Shown here: positions 22,283 to 33,980 of the stretch, one piece after another
How positions within the stretch are numbered: the first letter of the stretch is position 1
Layout: each line of letters opens with the position of its first letter
Assembly: GCA_003254925.1 (NCBI GenBank)
Contig: QANZ01015565.1
Coordinates: 87,136-151,135, forward strand
Direction of reading: 5' to 3'
DNA from: Chamaecrista fasciculata
Taxonomy: Eukaryota; Streptophyta; Magnoliopsida; Fabales; Fabaceae
Length of the DNA stretch: 64,000 bases
Notes under the pieces: model-generated
Database searches by the model: none
Told to the model about the DNA's origin: nothing
The model's input: the letters and a program-made list of their open reading frames with translations, nothing else
Made by a program: the position numbers and the translations under genes

Positions 22283-22483
22283 CTCTTTTCTCTCTCCATA
22301 TATATTAGCTTGGCCTAAGCTAAGGCATTAACAATAGTAACCAAAGTTAAGTATTGATATAATGAGAGACAAGCTACTGATGCCTAAGGCCTTAACCAAT
22401 ATAAGTAAACTCAAAAGTATTACAAATTTCTAAAAATAATTATAAAACATAAAAGATTAAATATTAGCTAACAATAAATTTTA

Positions 22484-23698
22484 TTAGATTAACCAAATAG
22501 GATTAGGCCAAATCCGACTGGATTCAAAAACCAATGGATGAATAGTTGCATCTTCTAAATTGAACACACCATTACCATGACCTCCCCAAGTCATCTTCTT
22601 AGTATCTTGAAAGTCTATAATATTATCTGAATAATAAATACGATTTCCTCTCTTTTTTGAGATTGCATGAGGTAGTATACATGAGGAAGAATTGAATCCA
22701 ATTACTATCATATAATCATCCAAACTTTTAACTTCTAACCATCTATTTTGTGATTCGTCCAATTTATATAAGTAGAAAGTAGTCGTACGATACTTCAAAC
22801 CTTCAACTAGTTCACGTGAACATTCAACTTTTCGAGTTACCAGAAGCAAACTACCGTTGTTACTTTCAACTAAATATTTTCTATAGGCTCCAATGTAATC
22901 ATCACAAGATGGTTTACTGGTCAACAATAGTAATTCTACTTTCGATGTTTTAATCTCAGATTCATAAATCCAACCCTTTGTATCGACTGCATAAACGTTT
23001 CCTTTGTAAAAGATGGCATCATGAATACGCGGTCTCCCCCAATCCAAAACTTCTGCTATTTTTGTCCACACTTTATCATCATGTCTACAATAACATAGAT
23101 TATTACGATATGAATATAAAAGTAGGATTATGAAATCTTGTTTATCACCATCATCAGGTGAGGATGATAAAATAATATTATTAATATATACATTATGCAT
23201 ATGCCACTTATTGGCAGTATATGTATCAAGGTTGCCCTCAAAATTGTAAATTGATATCGTGTACTCTTCATCGTGTCTTTTTGGTTGGTAATCAATTATG
23301 CCAGGAAGAGTTGATATTGGTGGAAGTTGAATTCGAGCCTTTGTAATTGGATTAAACATTTGAATTGTGTCATCTGATCCAACCATAATCAGCCATCCAA
23401 AACAAGAACCATGAATTGTTGTATCTTTTGTCTCTGATAATGGTAAATGACAAATTACCTTTTTTTCTTCAGGATGATAAAGTGGACGTGAAATATCACT
23501 TTCTTTATCAAAAGGTAACAAAAGTAATGGAAGTTTAACTTTAATGTATTGAGAAAATTTTGGAAGTTGTAAATACCAACTTTTACATGTTGAACAAAAT
23601 CTGACGTAATCACTGGAAGAATCAATATATTGAGCAATTTTTTCTAATAAATCTTCATTAATCTCTGACCATCGACTAAGAAGAAGAGTGGACTCCAT
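22484..23698 (-). CDS. F-box protein with DUF295/KIB-type beta-propeller domain
   Basis: A probable substrate receptor of an SCF ubiquitin ligase, substrate unknown. From Met at 23698 the protein is 404 aa: MESTLLLSRWSEINEDLLEK starts an F-box (about residues 8-50, with ...YVRFCSTCKSWY). A long domain follows with DUF295 features such as HGSCFGWLIMVG, MFNPITKARIQLPP, HDAIFYKGNVYAVDTKGWIY and a C-terminal FESSRIWPNPIWLI. I chose the second Met rather than 23782 because the sequence just upstream on the minus strand (TTTTTTTCACAG|AT ATGG) is a good 3' splice site. The plant-wide family is large and fast-evolving, so orthology cannot be set by eye. No frameshift or stop is seen. Confidence 0.85.
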   Translation of the reverse strand: MESTLLLSRWSEINEDLLEKIAQYIDSSSDYVRFCSTCKSWYLQLPKFSQYIKVKLPLLLLPFDKESDISRPLYHPEEKKVICHLPLSETKDTTIHGSCFGWLIMVGSDDTIQMFNPITKARIQLPPISTLPGIIDYQPKRHDEEYTISIYNFEGNLDTYTANKWHMHNVYINNIILSSSPDDGDKQDFIILLLYSYRNNLCYCRHDDKVWTKIAEVLDWGRPRIHDAIFYKGNVYAVDTKGWIYESEIKTSKVELLLLTSKPSCDDYIGAYRKYLVESNNGSLLLVTRKVECSRELVEGLKYRTTTFYLYKLDESQNRWLEVKSLDDYMIVIGFNSSSCILPHAISKKRGNRIYYSDNIIDFQDTKKMTWGGHGNGVFNLEDATIHPLVFESSRIWPNPIWLI

Positions 23699-23700
23699 AT

Positions 23701-23936
23701 CTGTGAAAAAAAAATTGTAACTACTTGATTCAGAAATATATTCAGCTGAAGTTTTAACCTCTCCTAAGACATAATTGTACATATACTAGGTATTCACATA
23801 TATAACACATTTTATTTGTTAATCAGATCGACAAAACTTTTCCGTTGAGCATATCACCATGTTTTTGTTATGATACATTTTTTATGATAAGTAAACACCG
23901 AATGGAAATATAAATTATAACAATATAATTACTTAC
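23701..23936 (-). other. Probable leader intron of the F-box gene
   Basis: On the minus strand the donor ATCAA|GTAAGT at 23936 and the acceptor TTTTTTTCACAG at 23701 bracket 236 bp directly before the start codon. This removes the in-frame upstream Met at 23782 from the protein. Confidence 0.65.
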
Positions 23937-24100
23937 TTGATAATCGCTCTGAAGATTCTATAATTGCTTGGCTAGGCCAAATCAATGAAAGAACTTGGAG
24001 TTCTCCTATTCACTACACTGCACCCAATTCTAAACGAACTTGTAAGTTAACAAGTGAGAAAGATGGGGAAACATAATTTCTTTTTTATCTCCTCAGCCTT

Positions 24101-24110
24101 CTATTTATAG
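24101..24110 (-). promoter_or_regulatory. TATA box of the F-box gene
   Basis: CTATAAATAG on the minus strand, about 165 nt upstream of the leader intron donor. A transcript starting near 24075 would have a short first non-coding exon. Confidence 0.6.
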
Positions 24111-24120
24111 CCTTATACTC

Positions 24121-24515
24121 CCTTTCAAGGTTGCGAATTGTGGTTGCAATTGCGTTGTGATTACTGTGGTTGCGAGTATTGCGAGTGTTACGATGTAGAT
24201 TGCGGTTACTGCGGTCGTGAATTTTTTTTAATTACACAAAGTGTTAAATATTAAAAGTTAAATGTATTATGATAATTATAAGACAAAAAATATAGAAATC
24301 CATTTTTATTCCTTAAAAATTCATCACTATGTAATTAGATGATGCAAAATTAATTTATCATACAATCAATGTTGTCAAAATGCATTGTGATGCACTAGCG
24401 TTACTTTTTTTATTTTTCTTATTTTTATTATATATTAGTGTAAATTTTGATGATTAACTTATATATATATCATACACTAATTTTGATTATAAATNTTTTT
24501 TTTGGCCTGAGCAAG
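24121..24515. other. Intergenic, low-complexity G/T-rich then AT-rich
   Basis: Variants of 'ttgcggttgcgagt' recur at 24126-24222. No gene is seen. One undetermined base lies near 24495. Confidence 0.4.
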
Positions 24516-24597
24516 GGAAGTGATTCTATTCTACCTATTAACTATTATCCCCCAATTACGCATCTCTTTCTTCACATCATCATCTTCATTCTTTTTT

Positions 24598-25083
24598 GGC
24601 TGAAGTCTCAAATTGGTCCCTTATGTATGGAGTAGATTTCAGATTGATCCCTTATCTTTCATTTGTTTCAGATTGGTTTTACATATTTCTATGATGTTTC
24701 AAATTAGTCCCAAAAGTACTTAATGTAGTCATATTTCTCTTATTTCAAGCTCAAATGCTACAAATTCGAAGTTACGAGTTCCTTTTGACAAGTACTTTGG
24801 GACCATCAACAAACGAAGTCAAATCAAGTTTCAAATATGAATAACTCGTTTCATGGTCAAACAAGTGAATTAGCCATATCTCTTGTATGAAGTTTAAATG
24901 TGACGAATTTGAAGTTATGTGCTAACTCTTGAAGAGTTCTTTTTCTGCCCAGTTAAGATCGCTAGCAAATAAGGTCAAATAGCGTCTTGAAACTGTTTTT
25001 GGGATCAGTTTGAAACATCTTGGAAACATATAGGACCAATCTGAAACAAATGAAAGATAAGGGACTAATTTGAAACTTTGGCC
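24598..25083. mobile_element. MULE-type MITE upstream of the first PLD gene
   Basis: The ends are GGCTGAAGTCTCAAATTGG and the near complement ATTTGAAACTTTGGCC. Exact 9-mers TTCTTTTTT flank it (24589-24597 and 25084-25092). The interior has an imperfect direct repeat of 'tcaaatatgaataactcg'-like phrases. The corresponding site in the duplicate at 20540-21600 lacks this element. Confidence 0.82.
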
Positions 25084-25255
25084 TTCTTTTTTTTATTATT
25101 TACATTCCCTTTCTCTCACTCTTTTCTCTCATCATATACAATAGTTTCACACGTAACTACTATACGTACCCTCCCTCCTTCTATCAACAAAAATATATAC
25201 TACTTTCTACATAATCTAATAGCATTGCCCAGAAATAAGAACATATATAACAAAC

Positions 25256-28200
25256 ATGGAGCATTTACTACATGGGATTCTTCATGTAACCATACACGAA
25301 GTTGATAGGCTGCACATTGGTTGCAACTTCAATTTTTGCAATAAGGTACGTACCTTCTTCAAACTCTTCCTTCTCTCTCTATATATATTAATATATATGA
25401 CGGTGTTGCATGTGATTACATGACAAAATTTCATGAAAAGAACTAAATCATAACTAATTCATAATCTTAACACTTTCTCACACGTTTGCGTTTGCGTTTG
25501 CTTTTTTGTTTTTTTTCTTCTTGCATGCAATTTTGGAAATAAGAATGTGCCTCACAGAGGGAAGAGATTTCTAGCCCAAGTAAAGGGTTGTTTGCTGTGT
25601 CGGCCAGAGGTACATATATCACCTGCTCAATGTTCTTCTCTGTTTAGCATTAATTATAGGCCAAAGTGTACTTTTAGCCCCATAACTTTTGTTAAGGTCT
25701 CAATTTAGTCCCATAACATTTTTTGTTGCACTTTTGGTCCATATCTTTTTCTCAAGTTGCAAATTTGGTCCCGTGTTACACTTTTGGTCCCATATCTTTG
25801 ACTCATGTTGTAGAATTGGTCTTGTATCTTTTAGTCAAGTTGCAGTATTGGTCTTATATCTTTGGGTCAGGAGCATAATTGATTAATTGGTCTGATATCT
25901 CTGGATCAAATGGGACCGGCGGTGTAACTTTTTGCAAAGATTTGGGACTAATTCTGCAACTTGACCAAAAGATATGGGATCAAAAGTGATACAAGACCAA
26001 ATCTGCAACTTTTTACAAAGATATGGAACAGAAAATGCAACAAAAAAAATTTATGGGACCAAATTGAGACCTCAAGAAAAATTATGAGACCAAAAGTGCA
26101 CTTTGACCTTAATTATATAATATTACAATGTGTTGGTTAATTTGTTAAAATTTGATACTCCCGATCCATGCATCCAAGCTTATATGATATACTGTAAGAC
26201 AATTTAATATAGCATGCTCTTATATAACTTTGAACTTATCCTTATTTCTCTAATATGAAACTTTTTAGTGTTTTCGATATAAATTAACATTAATGTTTAT
26301 GAAGATTGTTGGGACGAGACTTTATGCAACAGTCGATTTGGACAGAGCTAGAGTAGGACGAACCAAAGTAATAACAGACAAAACCTCAAATCCCAAGTGG
26401 AATGAGACATTTCGTATATACTGTGCTCACAAGGTATCAAACATTGTGTTCACGGTGAAAGATGGAAACCCCATTGGAGCCACTCTTATTGGAAGAGCTT
26501 ATGTCCCAGTGGATCAAGTCCTAACAAGAGGCTTACTCAACAGAAAAGTTGAAATTTTAGACGAAGATCGTCGTCCTATACCAGGTGGCTCCAAAATACT
26601 CGTTAAGGTACAATTTGAGCATGTCGCCACAGACCCAAATTGGTCACGTGGTATACAGGATCCACATTTTCTTGGAGTCTCTCATGCATTTTTCAACCAG
26701 AGGAAAAATTGCAGGGTCACATTGTACCAAGATGCTCATGTTCTTGATGAGTTTAGGGTGTCTATTCCATTGTCTGGAGGGTTTAAGTACTTTAAGCCTG
26801 GAAGATGTTGGAGGGACATGTTTAAGGCCATTATGGATGCTAAGCACTTGATTTACATAACAGGGTGGTCTGTTTACACTGAGATTAAGTTAATTAGAGA
26901 CCGTGATGATGAATTTGGAAAATTGACTCTTGGTGAGATGCTTAAGAAGAAAGCTGATGAAGGTGTGACAGTGCTTTTGCTTGTTTGGGATGATAGAACT
27001 TCTGATGAGATTAGAAAGTATGGGTTAATGGGAACACATGATGAAGAAACTGCACTATACTTTAGGAATACTAAAGTGAATTGTGTGTTGTGTCCTAGAA
27101 ATCCTGATGATGGAAGAAGCATAGTTCAAGGGCTTCAGATTTCAACTATGTTCACTCATCATCAAAAGGCTGTGGTTGTGGATGCTGATTTATCTCCCAC
27201 AAGTCAAGTAGTGCCTGAAGAAGGAGAAGAATCATCAGTAAACAAGAGGAGGATCATAAGTTTCATTGGAGGCATTGATTTGTGTGATGGGAGATATGAT
27301 ACAAATCAACATCATTTGTTTTCAACTCTCAACACAGTCCATCATGATGATTTCCATCAACCAAATTTCCTAGATGCTTCAATTAAGAAAGGTGGTCCTA
27401 GAGAGCCATGGCATGATATTCATTGCCAATTAGAAGGACAAATTGCTTGGGATGTTTTGTACAATTTTGAACAGAGGTGGGAAAAGCAAGTTGGAAAGGA
27501 ATTTATAATCCCTCTTACAAGACATGATGATATTCTTGTCCTTCCTTCTGAAGAGACAACCTCAGATGACAAAGAAACATGGAATGTTCAGTTGTTTAGA
27601 TCCATTGATGGTGGTGCTGTTTCTGGGTTTCCTCCCGGCGAAGAAGAGAAAGCTGAATTAGGACTTGTCAGTGGGAAAAATAACACCATTGACAGAAGCA
27701 TTCAGGATGCTTACATAAATGCTATTAGGAGAGCCAAGAATTTCATCTACATTGAGAATCAGTATTTTCTTGGGAGTTCATATGGTTGGAAAGCAAATGA
27801 TATAAGAGTTGAGGATATTGGTGCTTTGCATTTGATACCAAAGGAGCTATCATTGAAGATTGTGAGCAAGATTGAAGCAGGAGAGAGATTTGTTGTGTAT
27901 GTTGTGATCCCAATGTGGCCAGAAGGTGAACCTGAGAGTGCATCAGTTCAAGCAATATTGGATTGGCAAAGGAGGACAATGGAGATGATGTATACTGATA
28001 TAGCTGAAGCCATTCAGAAAAAGGGAATCAAAGCACATCCTAGAGAGTATCTCACTTTTTTCTGCCTTGGAAATAGAGAGCTTGAGAAAGATGGAGAATA
28101 TGTTCCTCCAGAGAGACCACTAGCTGATAGCAATTATGGTAGAGCACAAAAAGCCAGGCGCTTCATGATCTATGTTCATTCCAAGATGATGATAGGTATG

Positions 28201-28988
28201 GAATTTCTCAGTTCTCACATCATATGTATTATATAATGATGAGTAAACTATCAATTGAATCATTGGATTATATAAGCTCTATTAGTTTAGTCTTTGAATT
28301 TTTGAAATGATTGATTTAGTCTCAGAAAATTCATGACTCGTAGTTTAGTCCCTCTAGGGACTGAGTTGTATAGCGATAAGGTGTTCATGGAAGGAATAAT
28401 TTGCAACGAATCATGATTTTTTGGGGACTAAATCAAACGTTTACAAAATTTAAAGACTAAAATGACAACATTTGTATAACCAGGGACTAAAATGCTAAAG
28501 TGTCTGATTGAACTATATATAAATGTTGTGTTGTTTCAGTGGATGATGAGTATATAATAATCGGTTCAGCCAACGTAAACCAGAGATCAATGGATGGAGG
28601 AAGGGACACAGAGATTGCAATGGGAGCATTCCAACCACATCATCTGACAATAACTGAGGAAAAACCAAAAGGTCAGATTCATGGGTTCAGAAGAGCATTG
28701 TGGCATGAGCATCTTGCAGATGTAGATGCTCTTATGTTTGACTCACCAGAAAGTGAAGAATGTGTGAAGAATCTGAATTACACTGCTGATTTCAACTGGA
28801 GATTGTACACAAATGAAACATTTGATGAACTTAGTTCAAAAGACTTTAGCCACTTGTTGAGGTATCCCATAGAGATAACCAATGAAGGCAAAATAACAAC
28901 ACTTGAAGGATTTGAATGCTTTCCTGACACCAAGGCTCCTATTTTGGGCACCAAATCTGAATTCCTTCCACCTATTCTGACCACCTAG
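25256..28988 (+). CDS. Phospholipase D alpha class, tandem copy 1
   Basis: Hydrolyses phosphatidylcholine and other phospholipids to phosphatidic acid, with calcium-dependent membrane binding; acts in stress and hormone signalling. Exons are 25256-25345, 25544-25609, 26305-28195 and 28540-28988, giving 831 aa. The first two exons were found by matching the PLD N-terminus: [20 protein letters not shown] opens the C2 domain, followed by exon 2 ...[14 protein letters not shown]. Exon 3 starts in phase 0 at [20 protein letters not shown], with splice site TATGAAG|ATT. Both catalytic HxKxxxxD motifs are present: HQKAVVVD at residues 338-345 and HSKMMIVD at 677-684, the latter split by the last intron (ATAG|GTATGG). 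It ends LPPILTT, as alpha-class enzymes do. The N-terminus resembles PLD alpha3 more than alpha1. The small exon 2 border is the least certain point. Confidence 0.92.
25659..26108. mobile_element. MULE-type MITE in intron 2 of PLD copy 1
   Basis: Ends are GGCCAAAGTGTACTTTTAG and ...AAAAGTGCACTTTGACC. The 9-bp duplication TTAATTATA is exact at 25650-25658 and 26109-26117. The arms contain repeated 'tttggtcccatatcttt' phrases. It belongs to the same terminal family as 18544 and 24598. Confidence 0.85.
28196..28539 (+). other. Last intron of PLD copy 1, with inverted-repeat content
   Basis: Donor ATAG|GTATGG and acceptor TTTCAG|TG. Inside, 'aactatcaattgaatc' and 'tctgattgaactatat' are roughly inverted, and 'tttagtc'/'gactaaa' phrases pair across the intron, so a decayed MITE probably fills about 28240-28520. 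Confidence 0.6.
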
Positions 28989-29782
28989 AATTAACTGTTA
29001 GGTTTTGTGTATAATTAACTGTCTCAACTAGTCAACATTAATTACTATTCCTTGCTTTCAATATCCTTCTCATGTTCAGACTGTTATTTAGTCATCTTTC
29101 ATTCAGGACCATTGGAATGTAATGCAAAGTTTATAGATACAGCAAGATGAAAATCATGTTGCACTTATAATTAAAGAATTTGCATATACCAAAATACATA
29201 AAAGATTGACAGGGTGTAATTGTAATTAAGTTTATGCTCTCTTTGTTCCAGATCTAGAATAGTACAGTTATGTCAATCTGACTTAAATAAACAATCACAA
29301 CTAATTAGACATTAACATCAATTCAATTTATAGATTTACAAAAAAAAAATCCAACAAATGACAAAAAGTTTAAACTTTTTACTAGATAGTCAAATCTCTC
29401 AGTAGCCAGTAATTTTTACCACTTCTTCATGGAAGTGGTTTTGGCTTGAAAATCCTTTTTTTGGTACAAAAGTTTTGCACAAGAGTAAAATCTTAAAAGA
29501 ACTAAGTAGGTCTTATTAATAGAATAAGAATACCTTAGCAAAAGAGGCTCCTTGGATCCTAAGGAGGGGATTGATTCTAGCTTCAAAATTTCACTCACAC
29601 ATCTCTTTCTTGAAGCCAAATATGACCATATTCCTTCTTCTCTTTTCCTCTCTCGAATATAAGTATGTTAACTCAAACTTTAATCTTTAATACCATCCTC
29701 AAACTATTTTCAGAAAAAACACTTTTAATTGTAACCTTAATTTCCAAGCTAGTACGATCATTTCACAGTAAGTACAGACGTA
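28989..29782. other. Spacer between the tandem PLD genes
   Basis: Holds the 3' untranslated region of copy 1 and the promoter and leader of copy 2 within 794 bp. No further gene or defined transposon is seen. Confidence 0.5.
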
Positions 29783-32700
29783 ATGTCACATTTGCTGCAT
29801 GGGACGCTTGATGTAACCATATATGAGATCGATAGGCTACACTCTCACTCTGGATTCAACTTCAATCTCAAAAACAAGGTGTGCCTTAATTAACTATAAA
29901 ATCTCTCTTAGCTTCCTTGTTCTTAAATCATTTTGATTAAGAAAAAGAAAAGGAAAATCATTAATTGGCACATATATGTATTTGAACTCATTATTTTTAT
30001 TATGTGTTCTATCATCGACTTGAAAAAGTTTGGAATTAGGGGTACAAGAAACATGGGGAAGAAGGTTTTTGGGCGAATCAAAAGTACTGTCCTGAGACGC
30101 CAGCCTGATCAGGTAATTAATTAATGCAAAATCTTTCACTTTTGATTAAAGATGATTACATTTTTTTTTTCCTTTTTCACTAATATAGTAATTGGAATGT
30201 AACCCAAATATGTAGGGAGATATTATTGATAGCTCGATGTCTCAGAAGGTTCACTTTTTGACCCTTTCTCTGTCATGCTTCTGTTTTTAATTTGTTTTTC
30301 TTAAGTTTTCAAATGTAAAGAACTAAAGAGAAAACAGAAAAGAAGAAAGAGATAAAGGGGGAGAGAGAGGTTGACTTCTATGACCCATATTTCTATTTCT
30401 AGTGTTCTTATGAATTAATCATAGGACTACTAGTGACATGAACAATTGGGCAACGAAGCAATTATCTCCTAGATTTTTATGTATGATATATATATATATA
30501 TACTAATTTTTAATGAATTCATTTTAATTGCAAAATTTTTTTATTTAATACTTGCAGATATATATCTCTATCACAAATATCATTAAATCTTGTTGACGTG
30601 ACTACTTATGTAATAATTTGATATTGTTACATGTCATATATGCTCATTTTTTTTTTGGCTTAAATGCACATAACCCCCCTGAACTATAGGTCATGTGCAT
30701 TTTACCCCCCTCAACTTCAAAGTTGCATAAAAAAGCCCCTNCCATAGTTCAGGGGGGTTATGTGCATTTAAGCCTTTTTTTTTTAGCCAAATGTCATATA
30801 TGTTCATTAATATCACATAAATCAGTCATTTTCAAGTATTAAAATTGTATATATATAGCCATCAAAAAATAATTGTATATATATATATATACAAAACACA
30901 TAGCACATCTATATTAATTTTCAATACTGCAAGAACATTAGAAATAATAAAACTTTTTGCTTTTGGCTGAATCTAACGTATTAATTAAATGTTACAAAGA
31001 TGGTTGTGACAGCAGGAGTGTATGCAACAGTTGATTTTGACAAAGCAAGAGTGGGACGAACCAGAATGGTACGTGAATCCTCCAAACCTAAATGGAACGA
31101 AAGCTTCAACATATATTGTGCTCATTCCATTTCTCACATAATCTTCACCATCAAAGTCGATAATCCTATTGGGGCAACTCTAATTGGAAGAGCTTATGTA
31201 CCTGTTGACCAAGTCCTCAACCATGGAATATTGGACACATGGGTTTCCATAGTAGACCAAGAATTTCGTCCCATACAAGGTGGTTCCAAAATCCATGTGA
31301 AAATGCAGTTCTTTGATGTTACTAATCATGCAAATTGGTCTCATGGAATAAGGAGTCCTCGTTATGCTGGAGTTCCTCGTACATTTTTCACTCAGAAAAG
31401 TGGCTGCAAGGTCACATTGTACCAAGATGCTCATGTGTTAGATGATTATCTCCCTAGGATTTCTATGTCTGAGAGGAGATTCTATGAGGCTAGTAGATGT
31501 TGGGAGGATATTTTCAATGCAATTTCAAATGCTAGACACTTGATTTACATTACTGGCTGGTCTGTGTATGCTGAAATAACCTTAGTAAGGGACACAAGGA
31601 GGCCAGTGGGAGACATGAGAATGACACTTGGGGAGCTTCTTAAGAGGAAAGCTAATGAAGGTATTTGTTTTAACTATAGTAATCATCGGATTATTCACAA
31701 ATTTATTAGATAAAGAACTCAATTCACAATTTGAAAGTATTAGTAATTATCTCATTAAATTACTGCCGTATAGAATTGCTTTGGAGACAAGGTATTTATT
31801 TATATGTATAAAATGATATATAAAAAAAAATAAGACAGAAACTTGTGAGTTGTGCAGTCTTTCCTCATATCATAATGAATTCTGCTATTCTAAGTAAGTA
31901 AATCTGTTCATTGACTATTTGTTTATCTCCCAATTTGTCTATCAGGTGTGAATGTGCTTTTGCTTGTGTGGGATGACAGAACTTCTGTTGAAGAATTCAA
32001 GAAAGATGGGTTGATGGCAACTCATGATCAGGACACTGCAGATTACTTTAGGAACACGAAAGTTCGTTGTGTGTTGTGTCCTCGTAATCCCGATGGTGGA
32101 AGAAGCATAATTCAGGGGATTGAGACTTCAACAATGTTCACTCATCACCAAAAGACACTGATTGTTGATACTGAAGTAGCTGGTAATTCCCAGAAAAGGA
32201 GGATAGTGAGTTTTGTTGGAGGGATTGATCTGTGTGATGGAAGATATGACACACAAGAACATCCTTTGTTTTCAACTCTCAACACAACCCATCATGATGA
32301 TTTCCATCAGCCAAATTTCCCAGAAGCTTCAATCAAGAAAGGAGGCCCAAGAGAGCCATGGCATGACATTCACTGCAGATTAGAAGGCCCAGTGGCTTGG
32401 GATGTGTTGTTCAATTTTCAGCAAAGGTGGGAGAAGCAAGTTGGGGCCAAGCAATTTTTAATCCCAATGAGCAAGCTTGATGAGATTCTTGTGCCTCAAT
32501 CTTATATAGCATCACCAAATGACAAGGATGCATGGACTGTTCAGATTTTCAGATCAATTGATGGTGGTGCTGCATCCGGCTTCCCTACAGACCCAAAGGT
32601 GGCATCTGGAAAAGGACTTGTTAGTGGGAAGGATAATGTGATTGATAGGAGTGTTCAGGATGCTTACATAAATGCTATAAGGAGAGCCAAGAATTTCATC

Positions 32701-33980
32701 TACATTGAGAATCAGTATTTCATAGGGAGTTCATATGGTTGGAAATCATCTGATATAAAAGTTGAGGATATTGGGGCTTTAAATCTGATACCAAAGGAGC
32801 TGTCACTGAAGATTGTGAGCAAGATTGAAGCAGGGGAGAGATTTGTTGTGTATGTTGTGATCCCAATGTGGCCAGAAGGCATACCTGAGAGTGGTTCAGT
32901 TCAAGCAATATTAGATTGGCAAAGGAGGACAATGGAGATGATGTATGTTGATATTGCTGAAGCCATTCAGAGAAAAGGAATTAGAGCACATCCTAGGGAC
33001 TACTTGACAATTTTCTGCCTTGGAAATAGAGAAGTTGAGAAACCTGGAGAATATGTTCCTCCAGAGAGACCAGAGCCTGATAGTGATTATAGTAGAGCAC
33101 AACAAGCCAGGCGCTTCATGATCTATGTTCATGCCAAGATGATGATAGGTAAGGGAATGCGAATATATATATTAATTCTTCATGTATGCATGCATGCATG
33201 CTTCCTCTCTATCACTAGGGAAAAAATGGAGAAAACTTATTTTTTGGTCTTCGAGTTTGTCCTACAACTAAAATTTAGTCGCTGAATAATCTTGGTCCCA
33301 GAATTTTTGGCGAATGTTGACTATTTAGTCCTTAGAATATTATCTGTAGGGACTAAAAAATTGATGTTTGTAAAAACAATAGGGACCAAAAAGTGTATTT
33401 CCAATATCTAGGGACTAAATCAAAGCTTTAGGACAAATTTAAAGACTTAAAAGTAGAAGGGTGTAAGTGTAAGTAATCATTTACTTTTCACCAACAATAT
33501 AATATAATGTACTGATTATGGTGACTTTTTCTTAACTCAGTTGATGATGAATACATAATCATCGGTTCAGCCAACATAAACCAGAGATCAATGGATGGAG
33601 GAAGGGACAGTGAGATTGCAATGGGTGCATTCCAACCATATCATCTAGCATCATATGGTCCACCCAGAGGTCAGATTTATGGATTCAGACGAGCATTATG
33701 GTATGAGCATCTGGGACATCCAGATGAAGAAGCCTTTGAGCATCCAGAAAGTGAAGCTTGTGTGAAGCTAGTGAATTATCTTTCTGACTTGAACTGGAAA
33801 ACTTACTCAAATCAAACATTTGATCAAAATGTTCCATTCAACCACCTCATGCGCTATCCCATAGATATAACCAAAAATGGGAATGTGACAAAACTTCAAG
33901 AGTTTCAATTCTTCCCTGACACCAAGGCTCATGTTCTGGGTTCCAAATCTGATTACCTTCCCCCTATTCTCACCACCTAG
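29783..33980 (+). CDS. Phospholipase D alpha class, tandem copy 2
   Basis: Same reaction and family as its neighbour, 794 bp downstream in the same direction. Exons are 29783-29878, 30029-30112, 31000-31660, 31946-33148 and 33541-33980, giving 827 aa. It starts [20 protein letters not shown]; exon 2 gives ...[19 protein letters not shown]; exon 3 opens at [19 protein letters not shown]. HxKxxxxD motifs are HQKTLIVD at residues 348-355 and HAKMMIVD at 676-683. It has one intron (31661-31945, splitting EG|V before the VLLLVWDD segment) that copy 1 lacks at the exact same codon. An optional 33-nt in-frame microexon at 30216-30248 has a good acceptor (TATGTAG) but a poor donor (GTTCAC), so I left it out. 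The exon 2 acceptor (TTGAAAAAG) is weak; phase and alignment support it. Confidence 0.91.
30657..30774. mobile_element. 118-bp palindromic MITE in intron 2 of PLD copy 2
   Basis: GGCTTAAATGCACATAACCC and the complementary GGGTTATGTGCATTTAAGCC form almost the whole element, with a loop around 30697-30740. T-runs on both sides would mask a target duplication. Its CCCCCTGAACTATAGG arm resembles that of the element at 1138. One undetermined base lies in the loop. Confidence 0.8.
33149..33540 (+). other. Last intron of PLD copy 2, with MITE-like filler
   Basis: Splits the second HxKxxxxD motif at the same codon and phase as in copy 1. The centre (about 33240-33440) has paired 'gtccctagaa'/'tagggactaaa' phrases. 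A CATG tetranucleotide run lies at 33182-33200. Confidence 0.6.

Larger units (their letters stand above)
20474..22300. repeat. Partial duplicate of the PLD upstream region, interrupted by two transposons
   Basis: Positions 20474-20548, then 21597-21640, then 22283-22297 together match the uninterrupted order seen at 24520-24597 plus 25084-25125, just upstream of the first PLD gene. Shared words include GAAGTGATTCTATTCTACC, CCCCCAATTACGCATCTC, TTCACATCATCATCTTCATT and CATTCCCTTTCTCTCA. The gaps are the elements at 20549-21596 and 21641-22282. Similarity fades after about 22300. Confidence 0.8.

Noticed and set aside
23699..23782. Longer N-terminus for the F-box protein starting at 23782
   Set aside because: The added 28 codons lie across a strong 3' splice site and do not resemble F-box N-termini; a leader intron explains the open frame.
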